From NCBI RefSeq assembly GCF_900119845.1, contig NZ_FPKU01000004.1, forward strand, positions 186,001 through 250,000: a DNA stretch of 64,000 bases, given 5' to 3'. Below are positions 8,583-15,111 of this stretch, one piece after another (within the stretch, counting starts at the first letter, position 1; each line of letters begins with the position of its first letter). The notes beneath the pieces were generated by a model. The model ran no database searches. It saw only the letters and a list, made by a program, of their open reading frames with translations, and was not told where the DNA came from. This stretch comes from Devosia enhydra (GTDB lineage Bacteria > Pseudomonadota > Alphaproteobacteria > Rhizobiales > Devosiaceae). Both the position numbers and the translations under genes were made by a program.

Positions 8583-8598
8583 GCGGCGCCAGCGCCGC
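8583..8598 (+). other. Intercistronic GC hairpin after the substrate-binding-protein gene
   Basis: GCGGCGC (8583-8589) is complementary to GCGCCGC (8592-8598), giving a very stable small hairpin 40 bp after the stop of the binding-protein gene and 32 bp before the next start. It has no T-tract. Such hairpins often protect the 3' end of highly expressed binding-protein mRNA segments or give partial termination; that role is inference. Confidence 0.5.
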
Positions 8599-8630
8599 TC
8601 CGCACCCCCTTCTGCGCTTTGGAGATATCA

Positions 8631-9464
8631 ATGAACCACCAACACACGCCCATCCATCCGGGCGGGGTGCAGATGCATCTCAAGACCAAGCCGGGCGATG
8701 TGCCCCGCTATGTGCTGACCCCCGGCGATCCCGGCCGCGTGCCAGTGATCGGGGAGGCGTGGGACAGCTATGAGGAAGTGGCCCATTTCCGCGAATATCG
8801 CACCGCGCGCGGCACGATCGATGGCGTCGATATCGCCGCCTGCTCGCATGGGGTGGGCGGGCCTTCCACCGACATCGCCATCGTCGAATTGTCCAATTGC
8901 GGCGCCGATACCTTCATCCGCGTCGGCTCGTGTGCTGCGCTCCAGCCCGAGATCGCCCCGGGCGACCTCGTGATCGCCACGGGCGCATTGCGGCTGACGG
9001 GCACCGTCGATGCCTATGTCGACAAATCCTACCCCGCCGTGGCCGACCACGAAGTGCTGATGGCGCTGATCCAGGCGGCGGAGGAGCTGGGCGAGACCTA
9101 TCATGTGGGGCTCGCGGCCAGCGTCGACAGCTTCTATGCCGGGGAAGTCAACCCGATGCCCAAGGGCTTCTGGCAATCCAGGATGGACAATACCATCGAG
9201 GACCTGACCCGCGCCAAGGTGGCCAATTTCGAGATGGAAGCGGCGACGATCTTCACGCTCTGCCAGCTCTTCGGGTTCCGCGGCGGCATGATCTGTTCGG
9301 TGGGCGCCAACCGCGTCACCCGCCAGCGCGCCGACTCCGCCGATTCCATCAAGCGCTGCGCCAGGGTCGCGACCCGCGCCGTGCGCATCCTCGCCGGCTG
9401 GGATGCGCTCAAGGCCGAAAAGGGCAAGGCGCATTTCTATCCGGGGCTGGTTTCGGGTTCATGA
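8631..9464 (+). CDS. Nucleoside phosphorylase, uridine-phosphorylase-like
   Basis: 277 residues from the ATG at 8631, preceded by GGAG at 8621-8624. It belongs to the nucleoside phosphorylase I (PNP/UDP) family: phosphate-binding TPGDPGRVPVIG near residue 35, GSCAAL (about residue 105), and the substrate-site FEMEAATIF segment with the Glu-Met-Glu that contacts the ribose hydroxyls. Such enzymes split uridine or related nucleosides with phosphate into base and ribose-1-phosphate in the cytoplasm. It lies downstream of the NMT1-type importer in the same direction and overlaps the nucleoside hydrolase gene by 4 bp, so it is likely part of one salvage operon. Confidence 0.87.
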   Translation: MNHQHTPIHPGGVQMHLKTKPGDVPRYVLTPGDPGRVPVIGEAWDSYEEVAHFREYRTARGTIDGVDIAACSHGVGGPSTDIAIVELSNCGADTFIRVGSCAALQPEIAPGDLVIATGALRLTGTVDAYVDKSYPAVADHEVLMALIQAAEELGETYHVGLAASVDSFYAGEVNPMPKGFWQSRMDNTIEDLTRAKVANFEMEAATIFTLCQLFGFRGGMICSVGANRVTRQRADSADSIKRCARVATRAVRILAGWDALKAEKGKAHFYPGLVSGS

Positions 9465-10417
9465 CGCCGATCATCTTCGATACCGATCCGGGGGTGGACG
9501 ACACGGCGGCGCTGCTCTTCGCCCACGCCCATCCCGCCATCGAGATCGCCGCCATCACCACGGTGTTCGGCAATGCCGATATCGAGACGGTGACGCGCAA
9601 TGCCGCCCATATCGCTGGGCGCTTCGGCATCGGCGCGCCGGTGGCGCGCGGGGCTGGCGTGGCGCTTCGTCGCGAGAGCGGTCCGCCGCCGGCCCATGTG
9701 CATGGCGACAACGGGCTGGGCAATGTCGCTCTGCCCGCAACCCCGCTCGCCCCCATCGATCCGCGTCCGGCCCATCGGCTTATCATCGATCTCGTCCGCG
9801 AGAGGCCCGGCGAGATCGAGATCGTGGCGGTGGGGCGGATGACCAATCTGGCGCTGGCTTTGGCCGAGGCGCCGGAGATCGTCGATCTGGTCGCCGGCAT
9901 CACCATCATGGGCGGTGCCTTCGGGGTCGATGGCCCCAACGGCAACGTCACACCGGTGGCCGAGGCCAATATCATCGGGGACCCGCATGCGGCCGACATC
10001 GTCTTCACCGCGCCCTGGCGGGTGCGGATGATCGGGCTCGACGTTACGCGGCGCACCATCATCACGCCCGAGGGCTTTGCGCGATTGCGGGCCGAGGGCG
10101 GGGCGGCCGGCGCCTTCATCGCCGATGTGTCCGAGCACTATATGGGCTTTCACGCCCGCTTCGGGGTCACCGGCTGCTATGTGCATGACAGTTCGGCGAT
10201 CGCGGCGGTGATTGCGCCCGAACTCTTCACCTTCCGAGAGGGCCCGGTGCGGGTGGTGGCCGAGGGGATTGCCGAGGGCCAGACCATCCAGCGCGATCCG
10301 GCGGTATTTTATCCCCCCGGCGCGTGGGACGGGATGCCGAGCCAGCAGGTTGCTGTGGAGGTGAAGGCCGATGCGGTGGTTGCGCTGATGCTCGATACGC
10401 TTTGCGCAGCCGCGTGA
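9461..10417 (+). CDS. Nucleoside hydrolase (inosine-uridine preferring family)
   Basis: 318 residues. The family signature DTDPGVDD is at residues 7-14 and supplies the calcium-binding aspartates; MGGAFGVDGPNGNVTPVAEANI in the middle and YVHDSSA near the C terminus (with the last metal-site Asp) complete the active site. The enzyme hydrolyses N-glycosidic bonds of nucleosides to base and ribose. The ATG overlaps the preceding phosphorylase stop (ATGA), indicating translational coupling. Having a phosphorylase and a hydrolase after one importer suggests the operon handles more than one nucleoside, or a modified one. Confidence 0.92.
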   Translation: MTPIIFDTDPGVDDTAALLFAHAHPAIEIAAITTVFGNADIETVTRNAAHIAGRFGIGAPVARGAGVALRRESGPPPAHVHGDNGLGNVALPATPLAPIDPRPAHRLIIDLVRERPGEIEIVAVGRMTNLALALAEAPEIVDLVAGITIMGGAFGVDGPNGNVTPVAEANIIGDPHAADIVFTAPWRVRMIGLDVTRRTIITPEGFARLRAEGGAAGAFIADVSEHYMGFHARFGVTGCYVHDSSAIAAVIAPELFTFREGPVRVVAEGIAEGQTIQRDPAVFYPPGAWDGMPSQQVAVEVKADAVVALMLDTLCAAA

Positions 10418-10444
10418 CCGGCTTGCCAATCTGGAACGAACCGA

Positions 10445-10479
10445 CGATCCTCCGTCCGCACATTTCGGCCGGAGGATCG
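10445..10479 (+). promoter_or_regulatory. Hairpin that encloses the ribosome binding site of the gamma-carbonic anhydrase gene
   Basis: CGATCCTCCG (10445-10454) is perfectly complementary to CGGAGGATCG (10470-10479). Inside the 15-base loop, CCG (10456-10458) can pair with CGG (10466-10468), extending the stem past one mismatch. The 3' arm contains the Shine-Dalgarno GGAGG (10471-10475), 6 bases before the ATG at 10482. If formed, the hairpin would hide the ribosome binding site. It could alternatively act as a processing or weak termination element after the nucleoside hydrolase gene. Confidence 0.6.
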
Positions 10480-10481
10480 CT

Positions 10482-11036
10482 ATGCCGCTCTACGCCCTCG
10501 ACGGGATCGCACCGACCCTGCCGGCCGGCTTTTGTTTTGTGGCCCCGACGGCGGTGCTGGTGGGCAAGGTGATCCTCTCGGACAATGTGGGCGTGTGGTT
10601 CGGCGTGGTGGCGCGTGGCGATAACGAGGCCATCACCATCGGGCCCGACACCAATGTGCAGGAAAATGTCGTGCTGCACACAGACATGGGCTTTCCGCTC
10701 ACCATCGGGGCGGGTTGCACCATCGGGCACAAGGCGATGCTGCATGGCTGCACGATCGGCGAGAACACGCTCATCGGCATGGGTGCGACGGTGCTCAACG
10801 GGGCGCGGATCGGGCGTAACTGCCTTATCGGCGCCGGCGCGCTCATCACCGAGGGCAAGGAGATCCCCGACAACAGCCTCGTGGTCGGCGCGCCGGGCAG
10901 GGTGGTGCGCCAGCTCGACGAGGCAGGCATCGAGAAACTGCGCCGCTCGGCGAAAAGCTATGTCGAGAACGCCCGGCGCTTTGCGTCGGGGCTGGTGCTG
11001 GTCAGCGATGGCAAGCCGGAATTCGAGCCCGCCTGA
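10482..11036 (+). CDS. Gamma-carbonic anhydrase family protein
   Basis: 184 residues folding as a left-handed beta helix of hexapeptide repeats (ITIGPDTNVQENVVLHTDM, ATVLNGARIGRNCLIGAG). Three histidines in the family positions (H66 in VLHTD, H83 and H88 in IGHKAMLHG) are expected to bind zinc at the trimer interface, and R45/D47 are in the VARGDN motif. Bacterial members of this YrdA/PaaY-like group are cytoplasmic trimers; some are carbonic anhydrases, others have unclear roles. It begins 64 bp after the nucleoside hydrolase and has its ribosome binding site in a hairpin. It converges, with a 6-bp gap, on the next gene. Confidence 0.9.
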   Translation: MPLYALDGIAPTLPAGFCFVAPTAVLVGKVILSDNVGVWFGVVARGDNEAITIGPDTNVQENVVLHTDMGFPLTIGAGCTIGHKAMLHGCTIGENTLIGMGATVLNGARIGRNCLIGAGALITEGKEIPDNSLVVGAPGRVVRQLDEAGIEKLRRSAKSYVENARRFASGLVLVSDGKPEFEPA

Positions 11037-11042
11037 AAAGCC

Positions 11043-12017
11043 TCAGGGCGGGGCTGAGTAGTAGGTGCACTCGACGTCAAAGCAATAGTCGAGCAGTTCG
11101 CCCTGCGCGACGAGGCCGGCGATGTCGGGCACATCCCAGGTGACGCCGGACCGATCCCGCGCCTTGAGGCTCTGGGCCCCCATGTCGACGCGCACGCCTG
11201 CCATCAGCCGGTGATCGACCGCGATGCGGGTGTCGGAGGGGATCGACTGGTGGTTGATGCCGATCTCGTAGCTGCCGAAATAGCTCAGCGGCGAATCGTC
11301 GGGGCGGAAATCGCCCGAGACCTTGACCGATCCGATGGTGGTGGGCACCTGCACGGAGGGTCGGTTGAAGGTGTAATAGGTGATCTCGCCCGCCCCATAG
11401 AGGGCTTCGGCGGACAGGCGGATGTTCTCGGTGGGGAAATAGCGCAGCACGCCGCGCACGAAGGCGAAATCGCCATAGTCGCGCGCCACTGCACCCGAAA
11501 GATTGGGCGGCTCGCCCATGTCGAAGGCCATGCCCGCCTGCCCGTAAAGGGTAACATCGCCGAGATAGGCCTGGGCCTCGATGCCGGCGAGCCCATAGGG
11601 CACTGATGTGGTGTAGCCGTCGCTCCAGCGCACGGTGGTGCCCTGCAGGGCCCCGAAGACTGCGGCCGAGGCGCGGGCCGGGTCGCGCCAGGCCAAGTGC
11701 AGCGCGCTGTTGTACCAGCCCTTCTGGATCGAAAGATCGGGCGCGATATCGAGGGTGCCCGACGCCATGATCTCGAAATCGGCCTGGAGCGCCACGGCAG
11801 CGCCAAGCCAGTGATGCAGCTGCCCACCGGCTCCGGCAAGGAACGTATCGGCATTGCCGAAATCATTGCCGGAATTGTCGAGCCGCTTGCCGAGGACCCC
11901 GCCAAAGGCGGAAACGATCCCGCTCGTGGGGGTGACCCCGACGGGTTGGGCCAGCGCGCCCGAAATGGATGCCAGCGTGGCAAGACCCGCCACTAGAGCG
12001 CAAAACCGCTTCGTCAT
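11043..12017 (-). CDS. Exported protein, probably an outer-membrane beta barrel
   Basis: 324 residues from the ATG at 12017, chosen because it starts a good signal peptide (MTKRFCALVAG, Leu/Ala core, cleavage after GALAQ) and has a G-rich ribosome binding site. The mature part alternates polar and hydrophobic residues with many aromatic and Gly residues (GVLGKRLDNSGNDFGN, AEALYGAGEITYYTFNRP, SYFGSYEIGINHQ), the look of an outer-membrane beta barrel. The C terminus does not end in the usual Phe but in a short Cys-containing tail (DYCFDVECTYYSAPP) that could form a disulfide. I recognise no named family. A small inverted repeat GCGAT-TT-ATCGC sits at 12082-12093 upstream. Confidence 0.72.
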   Translation of the reverse strand: MTKRFCALVAGLATLASISGALAQPVGVTPTSGIVSAFGGVLGKRLDNSGNDFGNADTFLAGAGGQLHHWLGAAVALQADFEIMASGTLDIAPDLSIQKGWYNSALHLAWRDPARASAAVFGALQGTTVRWSDGYTTSVPYGLAGIEAQAYLGDVTLYGQAGMAFDMGEPPNLSGAVARDYGDFAFVRGVLRYFPTENIRLSAEALYGAGEITYYTFNRPSVQVPTTIGSVKVSGDFRPDDSPLSYFGSYEIGINHQSIPSDTRIAVDHRLMAGVRVDMGAQSLKARDRSGVTWDVPDIAGLVAQGELLDYCFDVECTYYSAPP

Positions 12018-12081
12018 GTCCCCCACCATCACACGGCGCGACAGCGGCACAAGGTTAACAGAAGCTTGCAACCTATGCGAA

Positions 12082-12093
12082 GCGATTTATCGC
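12082..12093. promoter_or_regulatory. Short inverted repeat upstream of the barrel-like gene
   Basis: GCGAT and ATCGC are separated by TT, forming a compact dyad 65 bp upstream of the minus-strand start at 12017. It may be an operator or part of a promoter; nothing else supports a specific factor. Confidence 0.25.
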
Positions 12094-12137
12094 CCGTGCC
12101 CCCGGAGTTTTCGTCGATACCCCGGGGCGGCGCTGCC

Positions 12138-13622
12138 TCAGTGACCCAGCACCTTTTCCATGGCGCGCTTGTCGTTGCGCAGCGAGAGCGTGTCCATGAT
12201 GGTTTCGCTTGCTTCGTTGAGGCCATTGATCTCCACCGCGATACCGGCGCGGCGGAATTTCAGCACCGCCTTGTCGATGGCGTTGACCCCGGTCAGGTCC
12301 CAGATATGGGCGTGGGTGAGATCGATGCGGACCCGCGCGACGGGCTCGGCGAAATCGAGCGCATCGAGGAAGCTTTCGGCCGAGGCGAAAAACAGCTGGC
12401 CGCTGACGGCATAGACCCGCTCCTGCCCGTCTGGCGAAAGGGCGGAGGTGACGGTAAACTGGGTCGCGACCTTCCAGGCAAAGAACAGCCCCGAGAGCAG
12501 CACGCCGACACCCACCCCCAGCGCCAGGTTGTGCGTGCCGACAACGGTGATGACCGTGGCGAGCATCACGAGGCTGGAGCGGCGCGGATGCTTGCGCAAT
12601 TCGTTGAGCGAGCCCCAGCTGAAGGTGCCGATCGAGACCATGATCATGATGGCCACGAGCGCCGGCATCGGGATCAGCCCCACCCAGTCGCCCAGCACCA
12701 GCAGCAGGAACAAAAGGAACGCGCCGGCCGTGAAGGTGGAGAGCCGCGTGCGGCCGCCCGATTTCACATTGATCACCGACTGGCCGATCATGGCGCAGCC
12801 GGCCATGCCGCCGAAAAGGCCGCTCATGATATTGGCGATGCCCTGGCCGACGCTCTCGCGGTTCTTGTCGCTTTTTGTGTCGGTCATCTGGTCGACGATG
12901 GAGGCGGTGAGCAGGCTTTCGAGCAGGCCCACGGCCGCAACGGCGATCGAATAGGGCAGGATGATGAGCAGCGTCTCGAGGGTCAGCGGCACATCGGGGA
13001 AAAGCAGCACCGGCAGCGCATCGGGCAGGGCGCCGAGATCGGCGACGGTGCGGGTATCGATGCCCATCAGCATGGCTGCTGCCGTCAGCACGAGAATGCA
13101 GACAAGCGGGGAGGGAATGGCGCGGGTCAGGCGTGGAAAGAGGTAGATGATCGCAAGCCCGGCCGCGATCATCACATAGCTCTGCCAGGTGACGCCGATG
13201 AGTTCGGGCAGTTGCGCCATGAAGATCAGGATGGCGAGGGCGTTGACGAAGCCGGTCATCACTGAGCGCGACACGAAGCGCATGATGGCGCCGACGCGCA
13301 GCCAGCCCGCCACGATCTGGATGATGCCGGCCAGCACCGTGGCTGCGAGCAGGTATTGCAGACCATGCTCGCGCACCAGCGAGCCGAACAGCACGGCGGT
13401 GGCGGCGGTGGCCGCGGAGATCATCGCCGGCCTGCCGCCGGCAAAGGCGATGACGATGGCGATCACCACCGAGGCATAGAGCCCGACGCGCGGATCGACC
13501 CCCGCGATGATCGAAAAGCCGATGGCCTCGGGAATGAGGGCCAAGGCGACGACGATGCCGGCAAGGACATCGGAGCGGACATTGGAAAGCCAGTCGCGGC
13601 GAAGCGTTTGAACAAAGGTCAT
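12138..13622 (-). CDS. SulP-family inorganic anion transporter with STAS domain
   Basis: 494 residues from the ATG at 13622, the start that leaves the canonical N terminus ([22 protein letters not shown]). Ten to twelve membrane helices follow, with the SulP signatures [19 protein letters not shown] and [19 protein letters not shown]. The last 105 residues are a STAS domain ([16 protein letters not shown]...[19 protein letters not shown]). SulP proteins take up sulfate, bicarbonate or other anions; this short-STAS subtype is common in Proteobacteria and its anion is uncertain. The gene stands between two other minus-strand genes with 186 bp in front, which contain an ACCCGG/CCGGGT dyad at 13720-13738. 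Confidence 0.92.
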   Translation of the reverse strand: MTFVQTLRRDWLSNVRSDVLAGIVVALALIPEAIGFSIIAGVDPRVGLYASVVIAIVIAFAGGRPAMISAATAATAVLFGSLVREHGLQYLLAATVLAGIIQIVAGWLRVGAIMRFVSRSVMTGFVNALAILIFMAQLPELIGVTWQSYVMIAAGLAIIYLFPRLTRAIPSPLVCILVLTAAAMLMGIDTRTVADLGALPDALPVLLFPDVPLTLETLLIILPYSIAVAAVGLLESLLTASIVDQMTDTKSDKNRESVGQGIANIMSGLFGGMAGCAMIGQSVINVKSGGRTRLSTFTAGAFLLFLLLVLGDWVGLIPMPALVAIMIMVSIGTFSWGSLNELRKHPRRSSLVMLATVITVVGTHNLALGVGVGVLLSGLFFAWKVATQFTVTSALSPDGQERVYAVSGQLFFASAESFLDALDFAEPVARVRIDLTHAHIWDLTGVNAIDKAVLKFRRAGIAVEINGLNEASETIMDTLSLRNDKRAMEKVLGH

Positions 13623-13808
13623 GAGAACATCACGATAGAACCAGCAACCGGCGCGCAGGGCGGGCCGGACAAGAACGGGGTTTGCTGGAGTGTCCGGCGG
13701 ATCGGCGGCCGGAAGAGCCACCCGGAATCGCACCGGGTCCGAGATGATTGGCCACGATGTGCCAGATCGGTGGCGCGGGATCAACCCGTCGCGGCGTCGA
13801 ACCGTTCC

Positions 13809-14822
13809 TCAGACGATGAGGCGCGCGACGGGCAGTCGCAGCCGCGGCGGCGTCCTGCCGCGCGGGGGCACGCCGATGCGAAAGAGCGAGATCAGGCGAT
13901 TGCCGTCATGGATGCCGGCATTGCGGCGGATCTCGGAGGCCGCCTCCGGCTGGGCGAGCAGCGCCGGCATCGGCCAGGCCTGGAACCCGAGGTCGGCCAG
14001 TTCGAGCAGCCGGTAGAGCCAGGCCCGGCCCGCGGCGAGTGGGGATTCGAGGCTCGGGCGGGCAAAGAGCAGGATGGCGGTGGCGGTCTCGCTGCGCTGG
14101 CTTTCGGCAAAGAGCCGCTCGGTGAGGCGCAGGGCGTCGGCCAGCGGCGCGGCGCGGGGCGAGAGCGCCAGCCGCGCCAGCCGGGTGCCCAGTCTCGAAA
14201 GCCCGAGCGCGCTGGCGGGAATGCCATCGACCAGCGGCTCGTCGGGCGCGCCGAGGCGCAGCCAGCGGCGGAATTCGGCGCGATAATCGGGCTCGCCCAG
14301 AAGCCTGAGCAGGGCCCCGTCATTGCGCTCGGCCAGCCGGCCGATCTCGGCGCGGTCGAGCACCAGCACCAGCCCCTCATGCAGGCGGGCCCAGTCGAAA
14401 AGGTCGCGGGCCTGGTCGGGATTGGCGCGGGCGAACCCGTCATGCCAGGTAAAGCGCCTGTCCATCAGCGGCGCGAGGGGATGGGGCGCGGTGCTCTCGC
14501 CCAGATGCAGCCGCGCCACCGGTTCGAGGCCGGGCACGGGCGAGGCGGGCGCCCCGCGGTCGAAATGCTGGGTGCGCGCAACCCCGAGCCCGAGTTCGGA
14601 CAGCGCCAACACCGTGGCTTCGAGCGCCGCGCCGCAGGCGAGCCGCATGTCGAAGCCGCGCGGGTCGGCGATCGACAGGCGTCGCGACGGGTCGGCCAGG
14701 ATCCATACCGTGCCCTCGGCATCGAGGTGCCAGCGGGCGGGCTGGGTGTTCATGGGTGAGGGCGAAAGGCGCGCGCGCTCCACCACGCGTTCGAGCGCCT
14801 TGGGCTTAAGGCGCACCGTCAT
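13809..14822 (-). CDS. Nitroreductase-like (Acg-type) protein
   Basis: 337 residues from the ATG at 14822. The N-terminal region ARLSPSPMNTQPARWHL is the FMN-phosphate-contacting motif of nitroreductase-fold proteins, and the domain order (two tandem nitroreductase halves, second half beginning near SESQRSETATAILLFARP) resembles the Acg family of double-domain, FMN-lid proteins. Several catalytic positions of true nitroreductases seem to be lacking, as in Acg, which may store or sequester flavin rather than reduce nitro compounds. It is divergent from the GGDEF-EAL gene across 289 bp; a candidate structured leader sits 56 bp upstream. Family confidence moderate, role unknown. Confidence 0.6.
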   Translation of the reverse strand: MTVRLKPKALERVVERARLSPSPMNTQPARWHLDAEGTVWILADPSRRLSIADPRGFDMRLACGAALEATVLALSELGLGVARTQHFDRGAPASPVPGLEPVARLHLGESTAPHPLAPLMDRRFTWHDGFARANPDQARDLFDWARLHEGLVLVLDRAEIGRLAERNDGALLRLLGEPDYRAEFRRWLRLGAPDEPLVDGIPASALGLSRLGTRLARLALSPRAAPLADALRLTERLFAESQRSETATAILLFARPSLESPLAAGRAWLYRLLELADLGFQAWPMPALLAQPEAASEIRRNAGIHDGNRLISLFRIGVPPRGRTPPRLRLPVARLIV

Positions 14823-14877
14823 TGCGGGCGCCCCGTGCTCTGCATGGGGATAGGGCCTTCGGGCATGGATGCTCCGC

Positions 14878-14939
14878 AACCGGCTTGCTCCCGCTGCGGC
14901 GCGGCCCGGACTGCCGGGAGGCCCCGAAGGGAAGCGGTT
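14878..14939 (-). promoter_or_regulatory. Candidate structured RNA leader upstream of the nitroreductase-like gene
   Basis: On the minus strand, 56-117 bases upstream of the start codon, long-range complementary arms (AACCG 14878-14882 with CGGTT 14935-14939, TCCC with GGGA inside) enclose a compact hairpin, CCCGG-ACTG-CCGGG at 14905-14918. It does not match a riboswitch consensus I know. It could be an attenuator or simply GC-rich self-complementarity. Confidence 0.3.
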
Positions 14940-15111
14940 GGTCGGCTGGAGAAAACAGTCTCCATGAAAGAGTTTCGCACAGAGGCGAAAGCAAATTGTT
15001 AACGCTGGCACGTCTTGGCCGCGATAAAGCTTCATTCGCCAAACCCGATAAGAGGCCATTAAGATGGCGGCCCCTAGGGTCATTGTGCGGCACCTTGGGC
15101 TGTAACGGAGC

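Noticed and set aside
12066-13265. Long open frame on the plus strand opposite the SulP gene
   Set aside because: Its translation is rich in His, Asp, Gly and Arg with no domain; it is the complement of a GC-rich coding gene. Similar antisense frames opposite polA (30898-33165), the dehydratase/lactonase genes (49921-52068) and the GGDEF-EAL gene (15601-17601) were rejected for the same reason.
14878-14939. Cobalamin or other known riboswitch before the nitroreductase-like gene
   Set aside because: The conserved B12-box elements are not present on either strand; only GC-rich self-complementarity is seen.
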